This document shows positions 16,626-26,387 of a DNA stretch of 64,000 nucleotides, one piece after another. A program made the translations under genes and the position numbers. The notes under the pieces were generated by a model. That model searched no databases. It saw only the letters and a program-made list of their open reading frames with translations, and was not told the DNA's origin. The stretch comes from CAZPHU01 sp964586285 (GTDB lineage Bacteria > Fibrobacterota > Chitinivibrionia > Chitinivibrionales > CAYFVL01). Within the stretch, counting starts at the first letter, position 1; each line of letters begins with the position of its first letter. The stretch covers positions 1-64,000 of the forward strand of contig CAZPHU010000006.1 of NCBI GenBank assembly GCA_964586285.1. The letters are read 5' to 3'.

Positions 16626-17710
16626 AAACTCAAGGCTGTTTATTCTTGTTCCTTATGCTGCTTGGCGCATCCGCGGGTGGCGAAACGGTAAAGCGTGTGC
16701 GCAATGAAGGCGGTATACATTGCAGAGCATCGAATGTGATGGGCAGTGGGAATATAGCCGCTCAAACCGGAATCTCAAGCTCAATCAACAAAATTGCACT
16801 TCATGCAAATCCCTATATAGGAGTTCGTGTCGGTATAGCAGGGATCATCCAGCTGGGAGCTCAGACGTCTTTGGAGGATTTCAGCGGTATCGGTCCTTCA
16901 CAGGCACATCTGCAGGTTACTACACCGGGCAATGATAAATTGCGTCTTTTTGGTCTGGCGATAAGTGCGGATCTTTACTTCTCGACCTCGCCGGATACAT
17001 TCAGTCTGGTAACCGAAAACAACAAGCCCGAGTACTCACCATATCTTACAGGCTCTGTTCTGGCGGATATCGATTGGCTTTCCCTCTGGAAAAGTTTCCC
17101 ACTGAAGACCTATTTGAATCTGAGTATGGTGGACGATCCGCAGACGCTGCATCGATACCATCAGGTTAAACTGCTTTTTGGAAATGAATGGAAGATGCAA
17201 CGCAACAGTTTTTTCATTGAATCGGGAGCAGCTCTATACAAAGAAAAGAAAACAAGGTTCAATTTGTCGGGGGATTCCCATTTTGAACAAGGGTATGCGT
17301 GGATTCAGGGAGGTGGACGCGTTCGTTTTGGTGACAAGATCAGCATTGTCGGGGGGTTGGGCATCACAGTCGGTCAAAAAATGAAAGACAAGAGTGATTT
17401 CAGACCCGGCTTGGTGATGTTCGATTTACAGTTTGAGATGCCGATAGTTTTCAAGGAAACCGCGACGGAGGCGATAAGAACTCTCGTATTTATAGACAGG
17501 CGCAAGCATGATTCAAACGATCCATACGGCGCACTGCGCATAAGCGAACAAAAGCTTTTCAACAGGTACAGTGAAGTAGTAGAGGGACTCGATTTAGAGG
17601 CGGAAAGCTTCGACTATCAGTCGGAAAACCTGGAATTGAGAAAGAAAAGGGAAGAGATACAGGAGAAGATGAGAAATATAGAACAGATACTCAAGGAGAC
17701 GGAAGAATGA
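16622..17710 (+). CDS. Outer-membrane beta-barrel-type protein with coiled-coil tail (paralogue 1)
   Basis: The 362-residue product starts at a GTG overlapping the previous stop. It has a signal peptide (MKTQGCLFLFLMLLGASAG). The body alternates polar and hydrophobic strands rich in Gly and aromatics, as in a beta-barrel. Motifs include NVMGSGNIAAQTG near residue 40 and DKLRLFGLAISADLYF near 100. The last 55 residues are instead a charged coiled coil (LELRKKREEIQEKMRNIEQ). The next gene is a paralogue in the same order of features. Such barrel pairs beside TPR, TolQR and TonB-like genes recall the GltA/GltB/GltH outer-membrane parts of gliding machines. I cannot claim orthology. Confidence 0.65.
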   Translation: MKTQGCLFLFLMLLGASAGGETVKRVRNEGGIHCRASNVMGSGNIAAQTGISSSINKIALHANPYIGVRVGIAGIIQLGAQTSLEDFSGIGPSQAHLQVTTPGNDKLRLFGLAISADLYFSTSPDTFSLVTENNKPEYSPYLTGSVLADIDWLSLWKSFPLKTYLNLSMVDDPQTLHRYHQVKLLFGNEWKMQRNSFFIESGAALYKEKKTRFNLSGDSHFEQGYAWIQGGGRVRFGDKISIVGGLGITVGQKMKDKSDFRPGLVMFDLQFEMPIVFKETATEAIRTLVFIDRRKHDSNDPYGALRISEQKLFNRYSEVVEGLDLEAESFDYQSENLELRKKREEIQEKMRNIEQILKETEE

Positions 17711-18930
17711 AAAGGACCTCCATTATTCCTTTTTTTCTGTTCGCTTTTGTGTTCACCGGCATTTGTTTTCCAAATACCTATATGAAGCGCGACAGAGGCC
17801 GGGGTTTGTATCATAATGAGGGTGCTAATACCGTCGGAGCCGGTAATGTATGGGTTAGCGCGCGCGCATTGGGTTTTATCTGGGATGATAAATTTGACAG
17901 CCTGTCGGGGGTGAGTAAACCTGCGGTACACGGGTTTATTGAATCCCGAGTGGATGCCGGCGTTCTTGATTTCATTTCGATTCCATTGCAAAGCAGGATC
18001 ATCTCCTACCCTTGGGACGGCAAGCTTCAATTCGGCAATGTCCAAACCGGAATCAAAGTCACCTATCCAAACAACAAAGATCTTCGGTTGTTTGGACTGG
18101 GGGCACAGGTTTTATATAAGCACAGTTTTTTGAAAAATTTTAACTCGATTGCCGGCTACAGAAAAGACGGTACGGGTTTTTCGCCCGAGGGAGTGATAAT
18201 AGAGGGTGGTTCGGTGGAAGGAAAAATTTTGCTGGACATTGACCTGATAAGTTATAACAGCAATCTGCCAATCCATGTGATGCTTAACGCCGGCATGAGT
18301 ATTCCTCTTGACGAAAGTAACAGAGATCTGTCTCTTTATCTTTTTTCTGCAGGAGCATCATATTCCTCATTTAAATTTGAGGGTTTTGTTGAATATTCAA
18401 TCGAGGCGCTTGTGAACAGCGTCTTCTCCCCCAAAGTCGTTTCCAAAAGATGGTGGTCCAGTGAAAAAAGATGGGAAGTTGCTTTAATCGAAAACCCCAT
18501 GTACTTAACATTAGGCGGACGTTACTATGCCTCTAATGGAATAACCTCAACCGTATGCGCTCCACTTCTGTTGAGTTCAAATTTCGGCACTGCAATGACT
18601 CAAAAAGACAAAAGCGATCTCCATCACAATCCCCAACTGTCGCCAAACAGAGTCCGGGATACTTTTGATCCCTGGTATGCTAAGTGGAAGATAATAGTCC
18701 AGATCGCCTTTCCAATAAGATATAAGCACACTGCGGCACAGATGCGCAGGAATTTTTTACTCCTTAAAAACAGAAAAGAGCGTGACGGAATCGACATCGA
18801 TGAAAAATTGCGTGAAACCGGAGGTGACATCGATTCAACACAGCAGAATGAGGAATCCTTCGACCAAGATTCAAGGGAGAGACTAGAAAAGATACGGGAG
18901 AGACGCAAACAACTAAAGAAAATAGAATGA
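17707..18930 (+). CDS. Outer-membrane beta-barrel-type protein with coiled-coil tail (paralogue 2)
   Basis: The product has 407 residues and overlaps the previous gene by 4 bases (ATGA). The signal peptide ends near FTGICFPN. Like its neighbour it opens with a basic segment and a glycine motif (EGANTVGAGNVWVSARA). It carries the shared NKDLRLFGLGAQVLY strand and an ILLDIDLISY strand equivalent to VLADIDWLSL next door. It ends in a highly charged helix (RERLEKIRERRKQLKK). Sequence layout supports tandem duplication followed by strong divergence. It probably sits in the outer membrane, with the helical tail in the periplasm for contact with the TPR proteins. Confidence 0.65.
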   Translation: MKRTSIIPFFLFAFVFTGICFPNTYMKRDRGRGLYHNEGANTVGAGNVWVSARALGFIWDDKFDSLSGVSKPAVHGFIESRVDAGVLDFISIPLQSRIISYPWDGKLQFGNVQTGIKVTYPNNKDLRLFGLGAQVLYKHSFLKNFNSIAGYRKDGTGFSPEGVIIEGGSVEGKILLDIDLISYNSNLPIHVMLNAGMSIPLDESNRDLSLYLFSAGASYSSFKFEGFVEYSIEALVNSVFSPKVVSKRWWSSEKRWEVALIENPMYLTLGGRYYASNGITSTVCAPLLLSSNFGTAMTQKDKSDLHHNPQLSPNRVRDTFDPWYAKWKIIVQIAFPIRYKHTAAQMRRNFLLLKNRKERDGIDIDEKLRETGGDIDSTQQNEESFDQDSRERLEKIRERRKQLKKIE

Positions 18931-18937
18931 CTTGATT

Positions 18938-21900
18938 ATGAGGATGGGCAAGGCGATTATAATAGTGGTACTCAGCGCACTTTTTGCGGTGCAATGGCCA
19001 TGCCTTGCTCAAAAAACAAGAAGAGAGGATATGATTTGGCAAACCCGTGAGACGCTTATTTCCAGACTGGGAGCCGAATTATACAAAATCGATATTCTTC
19101 GCCGGGACCTGTCAAGCATTCGGATAATACTTAACGATATGCGAAATCTTGAGCTTTTCCCGCCGGAAGTGACCGACTTAAATGACATACAAATAGTAGC
19201 TTTTGACAAAAGAATAGAGCATTTGGAAAACCGTGCCCGGACGCTGGGCAACAAAGTTGAAGGCTTCCGGATGCCGCTTTCGGATGCGCTGTCGATTCTT
19301 CGGGAGCTGATTGTGGGTCAACCGGTGGAAGATATGTTTGAGATAATTGAAAAGGGTGATATTCAACGTATCGATCAGATGCTTGATATTAAGCATTCAA
19401 TTGATGATTTGTGGAAAGACTTGGACCTCCTGCTTACCGAATCGAAAAAAGAAATGGGATTTTCTTCAGGGCATCACGACGATGAGACGGAAGAAGACGA
19501 TGAGTTTTTTCAGATTCTTAAAGCCAATCTTGGCCGTCAGTGGGAAAGCTTCTATAATCACATGGAATCGATAAAGGATTCCCTGGCAGTCCGAGCTACA
19601 CCTTCACAAGCCGAAAGAATGTTCACTTATGAGTATCATCATCTTAAACAAGTAATAGCTTCTCAAAACTACCGCCTTGCTCAAAGCAAGCTATCCAACA
19701 TGCGTCGTAGATATCCGGAAATAAATCCTGATAAACTGGCCGTTTTATCCGCTAACCTATACTATCAACTTGGTGAATATAGTAAGATTCACGACATCCT
19801 GGATAATGCAGCATCATTGAAGTCTTTACCTGGTGAAGCGAGTATACTTAGAATAAAAAGCCTCTATGCGCTTGAAGAATACCAAAACATCTGGAATCTT
19901 CGAAACACAATAGATTATGAGAGTTTGTCCGGAACAACGAAAAATATACTTCTTTGGCTGATAATGGAAAGCGGTTTGCATATCGGTGTTGAAGAAGACT
20001 TTTCTTCTCTGGCAAAGCATGTGAATAAGGAATCCGAATACAAGTTCCATGTTTTTCATGCTCTTGCTCGGTCCTATATTCAGAAAGAAAATTATCCTAT
20101 TGCCCTTTCCGTTTTAAATAGCGCGGTAAGATACAAAGTCCAAAGCGAAGTGGATATACATGCGTATAGACGAATACGCCTTGCAATCGGTCAAACACAG
20201 TATGAAATCGGTGATTACAAAACCGCATTAAAGACATTTTTCGACCTGATCAATGAACCTCAAATATTCGATGAAGTTCTCTTCGGCATCGTATGGTGCT
20301 ATATCAAAATGGATATGTATGACAAAGCAGAAACATCGCTGCGCAAAATTATCAGTCAGGAATCTCAGTCGCCGTTTGCCGTCGAATCGATTCTTCTGAT
20401 GGCTAAGCGTTTTGTTAACAAAGCACTCTACGAATGGGAAAAAACCTGTCATTTGGAAAAGGAAGAGTACCGAATTTCTTTAACACTTGAAAAACTAAAA
20501 AGTAAATCAAACAAAGAAAAAAACTCTAATGATGAAAAAATCAAATCAGCAATCCATCAACTTCAATCTCTGTTAATGGAGATTCGGGAAGGAAACCGCT
20601 ACGATAAGTCGGATATTGAGTCTTTGTTCCAAAAGGCGCAAAACATTTGCGGAATTGTAACCAGGTTTTACGAAACAGGATCGTTTCAGGAAAAATCGTT
20701 TTCGGACAAGAGAGAAAAAATGCTCCATACGCTGGATTCGCTGCTGGCAGCTGTAAAAAATGATGAGCGATCCGATTCACTAACCTACGTGTATTCACGA
20801 GAAAGGATTCACCTGATAAAGCAATTGGTTCGCCGTGGACACGTGATGGCCTCCGAAATAGCTATTGAGGAGTTTCGCTGGAAAAAGGATTATCTGGATC
20901 ACAGAAAAGAGAGACTTATAGACGAGAAAAATCTTTTTCAGCTAAGGAAGAAGGCTGCAAAAAAGGAAGATATTGTCAAAGCGCTTTCAAAATTCGACAT
21001 TCAAATCGACTCAGTTGTAAGCTCCGAAAGAGTACTACTGCCGCAATGGCAGGAACAACTTATGCAAACCATCGCCACAACTCTCGAGAGGGTACCTCTG
21101 GATACACTGGAAGACATTTATTTCAGGTATCATCTTGGAGAGCTTTACTATTCTAAGGAAAACAGAGTGTTTGCTCAGCAATATGAGACATATGAAAAGC
21201 AGTACATGAAATACGACAGTCTTCTGTTGCTTTTTCATGACGGTAAGCTTGAACGCATGCCGCAAGCTCCTCAAAAACCGATACTGGATCACAGCAAAAG
21301 TATTGCCGTTTTCCAAGATATTCTCAATAAGTATCCCGGTAATACAAACAACGCACCTGTGGAATATAGCTTGGCCTGGTGTTACAACGATCTGGAGAAG
21401 TTGGACAGCGCAGTTTTTCACATGAGCCAACTTACCAAAAATTATCCAAACAGCCCGTATACTCCACAGGCCTGGATGTATACGGGGGAATACTATTTCG
21501 ACCACTCTCGTCTCGACAGCGCCACTCATGCATACAGATCGGTAATGAATTATCCCGAAAGTAAATGGTTTGACGAGGCGCTATACAAGCTTGCCTGGAC
21601 AAACTACCGCTTGTCCAATCCTGAGAAAGCGATAAGCTCTTTTCTCGCACTTATCGATACGGAGGGGGCGGGTAATACTGGTAAACCCTTACTCGAAAAA
21701 GAATCGATTGACTATATAGCAATAAGTTTCAGCGAAAGTGATCCAACGGGTGATAAGGGTTTGAAAAGAGCCGAAAGGTTTGTCGTCAAATACGGTGACG
21801 ATATGCGCGGGCCGCAGATTCTTTTTCGTCTTGCAGAGGTATATCGTGAACAGGGTAGATACTCGATGGCAAAACGTACTTACAAAAGTCTGCTTTCGAT

Positions 21901-22396
21901 GTATCCTCAAGACAGCCGCAACCATTTAGTTGAAAACGGCCTACTGGTGGTTTCCGAAAGGGATATGACAATCACCCAGACTGCGGAAGCGAAGGTCGAA
22001 TTCTTTAAAAAATACAATCACGGCGGCATGTGGTCAAAAGCTCAGAATCAATCCCAGGTTGTTAACGTAGCGGACAGTATGGCCGCCGCACAACTTTATG
22101 ATGCGGCCATACTCTTTCATCAATTGGCGCTTCAGGAAAATGACAGCATAATTTACGCGCGTGCGGCGCAAACATACGAACTGTTTATTCAATATTACCC
22201 CGATTTACCAAAGGCAAACGAATGCCATTACAATTTTGCCGAAATTCTTTTCTCTATGGGAAATTACTCGCGGGCGGCAAGAGAATATATGGCCGTTTCC
22301 AAACGTTATCCGAATGGTAAATACAGGGAAACCGCCGCCTGGAATGCAATTGTTTCATCACAGTTGCTCATGAAACAGGAGGAGGAACGGCAGTGA
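18938..22396 (+). CDS. Large exported TPR protein of the envelope machine
   Basis: The product has about 1152 residues. I use the ATG at 18938, since the TTG six bases earlier is a weaker choice. The N-terminus is a signal peptide ending CLAQ. The rest is nearly all helical. Residues 40-240 are coiled-coil-like, and TPR units are recognisable from about 260-480 and again at 760-1140 (YTGEYYFDHSRLDSATHAYR, LFRLAEVYREQGRYSMAKRT, YNFAEILFSMGNYSRAAREY). These are the Asp/Tyr-rich YbgF/BamD-type TPRs common in Glt/AglT-like and Tol-associated proteins. A charged coiled coil links the blocks. It most likely forms a periplasmic scaffold between the inner-membrane motor and the outer-membrane proteins. 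Confidence 0.78.
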   Translation: MRMGKAIIIVVLSALFAVQWPCLAQKTRREDMIWQTRETLISRLGAELYKIDILRRDLSSIRIILNDMRNLELFPPEVTDLNDIQIVAFDKRIEHLENRARTLGNKVEGFRMPLSDALSILRELIVGQPVEDMFEIIEKGDIQRIDQMLDIKHSIDDLWKDLDLLLTESKKEMGFSSGHHDDETEEDDEFFQILKANLGRQWESFYNHMESIKDSLAVRATPSQAERMFTYEYHHLKQVIASQNYRLAQSKLSNMRRRYPEINPDKLAVLSANLYYQLGEYSKIHDILDNAASLKSLPGEASILRIKSLYALEEYQNIWNLRNTIDYESLSGTTKNILLWLIMESGLHIGVEEDFSSLAKHVNKESEYKFHVFHALARSYIQKENYPIALSVLNSAVRYKVQSEVDIHAYRRIRLAIGQTQYEIGDYKTALKTFFDLINEPQIFDEVLFGIVWCYIKMDMYDKAETSLRKIISQESQSPFAVESILLMAKRFVNKALYEWEKTCHLEKEEYRISLTLEKLKSKSNKEKNSNDEKIKSAIHQLQSLLMEIREGNRYDKSDIESLFQKAQNICGIVTRFYETGSFQEKSFSDKREKMLHTLDSLLAAVKNDERSDSLTYVYSRERIHLIKQLVRRGHVMASEIAIEEFRWKKDYLDHRKERLIDEKNLFQLRKKAAKKEDIVKALSKFDIQIDSVVSSERVLLPQWQEQLMQTIATTLERVPLDTLEDIYFRYHLGELYYSKENRVFAQQYETYEKQYMKYDSLLLLFHDGKLERMPQAPQKPILDHSKSIAVFQDILNKYPGNTNNAPVEYSLAWCYNDLEKLDSAVFHMSQLTKNYPNSPYTPQAWMYTGEYYFDHSRLDSATHAYRSVMNYPESKWFDEALYKLAWTNYRLSNPEKAISSFLALIDTEGAGNTGKPLLEKESIDYIAISFSESDPTGDKGLKRAERFVVKYGDDMRGPQILFRLAEVYREQGRYSMAKRTYKSLLSMYPQDSRNHLVENGLLVVSERDMTITQTAEAKVEFFKKYNHGGMWSKAQNQSQVVNVADSMAAAQLYDAAILFHQLALQENDSIIYARAAQTYELFIQYYPDLPKANECHYNFAEILFSMGNYSRAAREYMAVSKRYPNGKYRETAAWNAIVSSQLLMKQEEERQ

Positions 22397-25341
22397 AAAC
22401 AGCATTAGCCTTAGTTTTTCTGTCGGTCATGGTTTTGATTGGGTGCTTACCCAAAAGAATCCATACCCCACCAATTATCAGCGATTCGCCTTCCCCCGCG
22501 GCAATCGACAGCACAATATCGCACAGCCCCGAAGTTGGAGACAGTGAAAAGGAGAGCGGCCCTGTAGTAGCGGACACGTCCGGACTGAGCCCCGCCGGCC
22601 GACTCATGATACAATCCTGCGACAACTATGTTCAGGTGAATCAAAATGCACCCAAAATACCTGAAGTTCTGTTGCTCAAAGCTTCGGTTTATTTCAATAG
22701 CAATTTATTTGAAGACAGTCGCAAGGTTTACCGGCAAATACTTGAGCGGTACGATTCCACAAACTATGCGGTCGATGCGGTAAGGATGACAGCCCAATCG
22801 TTTTATAAAGAGCAAAGATTTGAGCGTGCTCAGAAGTGGTATCGCAAACTTCGCGACATGGCGGCCGAAGAGGGAAGCAGGAGTGAGGCAATCGTGCGTA
22901 TTGCCGAGAGTATTTTCAGAATGGCTGAAATGTTCGAATCTCAACAGCAGTTTGAAAAAGCCGCCTCCCAGTACGAACGAATCGCATTGGAATTTCCCGA
23001 CTCCAAAATCGCGGACGTTTCACTTTTTAACGCCGGACTTTGCTATGAGAAATTAACCCAATGGTCGCGGGCCGTTCTGATGTATCAGAGACTAAAAAAA
23101 AGATACAAGGAGTCGGAGCTGGTTCCCAAGTCTATGTTTCGTTTGGCAAAAACCCACGAGAAAATGCAACAATGGGAAGATGCCGCCCGCATGTATCTTC
23201 AACTGGTTACGGAATACCCGTTAACCGAGTATAGTGAAGCAAGCCTGTATAATGCCGGCTTTTCTTTTCAAAATGCGGCTAAACCGGCTCAGGCCGCGGC
23301 TACATTTGAAAAGCTCGCGCAGTCATTTCCGGATTCGGAAGATGCACCGGATGTTTTATTCAAGGCTGGAGAATTGTACGGGCAAATAAAGGACTGGGAA
23401 GCTGTAACACGTGTAAATACATTATTTACCAACAGATATGGCAATGACATAAACAGGGGGGTTCAGGCGCAGTGCATGGTCGGGGTTGCTCTGTACATGC
23501 AAAACAAAACAACCGATGCACTCAGACAATTGCAAAAAACTGTCGCAACGTATAATAGCCTGGATGAACCGAGTACTGTCAATAAGCTTTACGCGGCCAG
23601 AGCACAGTTTACTATCGCGGAAATATATCATGAATTACAAAACAAAATTGCCTTAACACTGCCAAGATCCGAATATAAAAGGCTTCTGGACAGAAAAACA
23701 TCTCTTCTGGACAAAGCGGTTAGGGCTTACAGTGCCGTGCTCCCCTTCAACATTTCCGAATGGACCACCAGGACCATTTATCAGATCGGTCAGATTTACG
23801 AAGATTTTGCCATGGGCGTTTTCGATCAGCAGCGTCCTAAGGGTCTAGATGTTGAACAGACACTTTCGCTTGAGCTTGGTATTGCCAAAGCGGTGGAGGA
23901 ATACTTCGTAGACCATGCACTTCACTACCACGAACAAAACGTAAAGCTAGGGCTCAAGGAGAATATTGAAGATAGACACATTCTAAATTCTAAACGAAAA
24001 CTGACATACTTACCTTATATGGCGGGCGACAACTATTTGGCGCTGGTGGAAATAGCAAAAAATGCACGGGAAAATAATAATCTCGGAGACTTTGCCCTGA
24101 TAGCTCAAAAGCTTCAACTGCTTCAGCAGGTTGCTCCCTATCAGGAAAGAGCAATAGAGCTTTTCCTCAAGGCACTGGAGCTTGGTACAATGTATCGGGA
24201 AACAAACGAGTTTTATGATAAGGCCAGTTCCCTTATCACCGGCACATCCTACACCGTAGGTAAAACCTATGCTGAAGTTGCGCACATTGCAGGCAAAGCA
24301 CCTATTCCCCATGGATTCGACCGGTATGAGAGATTTGTTTACAAAACAAAACTTCTCAACCAAATAGAGGATTATGAAAACCATGCGCTGACTAACTACT
24401 TAAAGGGTTTAAAAATTGCTCAGGCCTACTCCCTGAAAGATGAGTTTATCGAGCAAAGCAAGACTGCCATTCCTCAGCTTCTATTCCAGCGCGGACGCAG
24501 CTATGATCTTCTCTGCATACATTCTTTTACCAACCCGCCGTTTCCAAACGGAACTTCACCCGAGGAGCACGAAGAATATCGGGCCAGATTTGAAGAAATT
24601 GGGCTTCGTTTTCAAGAACAGGCGTTTGATATCTATCGTACAATTCTTGAATATGCGCAAAAAGATTACGCTCAGGGAGAGTATGTAAACCACGCCTATG
24701 TCCGGCTGTATCAGAACTATCCAAACGAATTCGGCGTGAAGCAGGAAGAAATCGTACAAAGACACATTACATCGGGGGGTAAATGGAAAGTTTCCAAAGA
24801 TTCCATCGCTTTGTGGAGGGAGATGGAATTCGATGACTCCGGTTGGGACACGGCGGATAAGTCGACAATTAGCGACAGTATTGCTCTTATCGGTTTTCCC
24901 AATGATTTAAAAATTAACCCGATGTGGTATTACCCCGATTCGAACCAAGTCCCGTCACGGGTTTATTTCAGAAGGGTATTTTACCTGCCCGAGCCGCCTC
25001 TTAGTGCCAGACTATACGTTGCGGCAAACACTTTTTCATCGGTCTATTTAAACGGTAAACAGTTACCCAAAGACACATCCGCCACACCCGTTTGGTATCA
25101 AAGCCGATCCTGGGATCTAACCGGAAAGCTTCGCCAGGGGAAAAATGTATTGGCCTTGGAGGTAATAAATTATGCCCAAGAGGATTACGCGGCCATTCCA
25201 TACATGGAAGTTAAAATTAGTCAAAAATCATATTTGCCGCAACTGCCCGGCACTCAAACCACCATACCGAAAGAAAAGACTGACGAAGGGGTTTGGATTT
25301 TTCCTGAGATTCCAAATTTCTCTCAAAGATCCAAACGGTAA
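22393..25341 (+). CDS. TPR lipoprotein with C-terminal galactose-binding-like jelly-roll
   Basis: The product has 982 residues and starts at a GTG with AGGAGG seven bases upstream. The start overlaps the previous stop (GTGA). A canonical lipobox (VLIGC) follows a short signal, so it is a lipoprotein with Cys near residue 18. Residues 80-360 carry consecutive TPRs (SQYERIALEFPDSKIADVSL, RMYLQLVTEYPLTEYSEASL). The middle is further helical repeat. The last 170 residues change character: WKVSKDSIALWREMEFDDSGW, VYFRRVFYLPEPP, FSSVYLNGKQLP and LRQGKNVLALEVINYA match the jelly-roll found in GH2/rhamnosidase-type enzymes. The combination suggests an outer-membrane TPR component that also binds sugar, perhaps the polymer made by the downstream locus. 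Confidence 0.8.
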   Translation: MKTALALVFLSVMVLIGCLPKRIHTPPIISDSPSPAAIDSTISHSPEVGDSEKESGPVVADTSGLSPAGRLMIQSCDNYVQVNQNAPKIPEVLLLKASVYFNSNLFEDSRKVYRQILERYDSTNYAVDAVRMTAQSFYKEQRFERAQKWYRKLRDMAAEEGSRSEAIVRIAESIFRMAEMFESQQQFEKAASQYERIALEFPDSKIADVSLFNAGLCYEKLTQWSRAVLMYQRLKKRYKESELVPKSMFRLAKTHEKMQQWEDAARMYLQLVTEYPLTEYSEASLYNAGFSFQNAAKPAQAAATFEKLAQSFPDSEDAPDVLFKAGELYGQIKDWEAVTRVNTLFTNRYGNDINRGVQAQCMVGVALYMQNKTTDALRQLQKTVATYNSLDEPSTVNKLYAARAQFTIAEIYHELQNKIALTLPRSEYKRLLDRKTSLLDKAVRAYSAVLPFNISEWTTRTIYQIGQIYEDFAMGVFDQQRPKGLDVEQTLSLELGIAKAVEEYFVDHALHYHEQNVKLGLKENIEDRHILNSKRKLTYLPYMAGDNYLALVEIAKNARENNNLGDFALIAQKLQLLQQVAPYQERAIELFLKALELGTMYRETNEFYDKASSLITGTSYTVGKTYAEVAHIAGKAPIPHGFDRYERFVYKTKLLNQIEDYENHALTNYLKGLKIAQAYSLKDEFIEQSKTAIPQLLFQRGRSYDLLCIHSFTNPPFPNGTSPEEHEEYRARFEEIGLRFQEQAFDIYRTILEYAQKDYAQGEYVNHAYVRLYQNYPNEFGVKQEEIVQRHITSGGKWKVSKDSIALWREMEFDDSGWDTADKSTISDSIALIGFPNDLKINPMWYYPDSNQVPSRVYFRRVFYLPEPPLSARLYVAANTFSSVYLNGKQLPKDTSATPVWYQSRSWDLTGKLRQGKNVLALEVINYAQEDYAAIPYMEVKISQKSYLPQLPGTQTTIPKEKTDEGVWIFPEIPNFSQRSKR

Positions 25342-25354
25342 ACGAGGAGTGGAC

Positions 25355-25639
25355 ATGAAAAATGCTTTAGGGGTACTTATCATCATGACCCAATTGCTTT
25401 TTGGACAATCAAATACAACTGAATCGGCCAATCCCCCCGAAACAAACCAGGGTTTTCTCATAGACAAACCAGGTACCATAACTTTCACTGTCGGAGTTAA
25501 AATCAAGGGAAAAGTAGAAAAACCACAGGTAATGATATTTCTTCCCAAGGAAGATTCCTGGCATAAAAAAATGGATTTCGACCGTTCTTTTCGCGATAAT
25601 TTACTGGAACCGCTACCGTTTTCGCCAAAGACACAATAA
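25355..25639 (+). CDS. Small exported protein of unknown function
   Basis: From the ATG at 25355 (AGGAG six bases upstream) the product has 94 residues with a signal peptide (MKNALGVLIIMTQLLFGQ). The mature part is about 75 residues. It contains a possible beta pair (GTITFTVGVKIKGKVEKPQV) and a basic/aromatic end. I do not recognise the family. Its place between the TPR lipoprotein and the motor gene suggests a small periplasmic accessory subunit. The 97 bases that follow contain a promoter, so it may end a first transcript. Confidence 0.7.
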   Translation: MKNALGVLIIMTQLLFGQSNTTESANPPETNQGFLIDKPGTITFTVGVKIKGKVEKPQVMIFLPKEDSWHKKMDFDRSFRDNLLEPLPFSPKTQ

Positions 25640-25651
25640 TGATTTAAACGA

Positions 25652-25690
25652 TTGACATATATTGACGAACAATACCTGATATGATAGAAT
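25652..25690 (+). promoter_or_regulatory. Internal promoter before the TolQ/ExbB gene
   Basis: TTGACG (25662-25667) is 17 bases from TAGAAT (25685-25690). A second TTGACA lies exactly 10 bases upstream (25652-25657), giving a directly repeated ATTGAC on one helix face. The start point would be about 25697, 40 bases before the motor gene. It could allow the motor and polysaccharide genes to be expressed apart from the outer-membrane genes. Confidence 0.6.
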
Positions 25691-25736
25691 AGTTAATGCA
25701 TTATGAAACACTCAGCCAGATACAAAGGAGTTATAC

Positions 25737-26372
25737 ATGGAGGCTGTAGCCAAATTTTTCCAGCAAGGTGGTGCCTGGATGTATGTCCTTGCGGGAGTCT
25801 CGGCATTTGCCATTGCTGTGATGCTGGAGCGTATGGTTTACTACTATGTGCACTGTCGGGTCAATGCCAAGGCATTACTGACTCAGGTAACCCGACTGGT
25901 GCGTAACGGTGAAATAGAGAAAGCAAGAAAACTCTGTGCAAAAATGAAGTCTCCTCTCCCGACAATCCTTGAGGCTGCTTTATGGCATTTCATGCAACAA
26001 GAAACAGATCAGGAAATCCAAAATGCGGTGGACGAGGTGGGGCTTCGGGAGCTTCCCAGAATCCAGAGACGTACCCACTATTTGTCTCTGTTTGCCAACA
26101 TCTCCACACTTATGGGACTCCTGGGTACAATTTTCGGATTACAGCAGGCATTCAGTGCTTTGGCCACCGCCGACCCGTCGCAAAAAGCAAGGGTTCTGGC
26201 CCAGGGTATAGCAATGGCCATGAATACCACTGCAATGGGTCTGATAGTAGCTATCCCCTGCATGATCATGTTTTCAATTCTGGGCGCCAAGGCAAATACC
26301 TTAATCGAAGAGATTGATGAAAGTTCCGTTCGCGTACTAAACTTTCTTTTCGCACAGCGTCGTAACGCCTAA
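25737..26372 (+). CDS. MotA/TolQ/ExbB-family proton channel subunit
   Basis: The 211-residue protein has the family's three membrane segments at about 14-36, 117-142 and 158-182. The second and third hold the conserved motifs (STLMGLLGTIFGLQQAF and MNTTAMGLIVAIPCMIM). AAAGGAG precedes the ATG. With the ExbD-like partners next door it would form a proton-driven stator in the inner membrane, analogous to AglR in gliding or TolQ in Tol-Pal. The first cytoplasmic loop is short, as in TolQ/ExbB and unlike MotA. It is followed after 15 bases by the first ExbD-like gene. Confidence 0.9.
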   Translation: MEAVAKFFQQGGAWMYVLAGVSAFAIAVMLERMVYYYVHCRVNAKALLTQVTRLVRNGEIEKARKLCAKMKSPLPTILEAALWHFMQQETDQEIQNAVDEVGLRELPRIQRRTHYLSLFANISTLMGLLGTIFGLQQAFSALATADPSQKARVLAQGIAMAMNTTAMGLIVAIPCMIMFSILGAKANTLIEEIDESSVRVLNFLFAQRRNA

Positions 26373-26387
26373 GCAAAGAGATATTAC

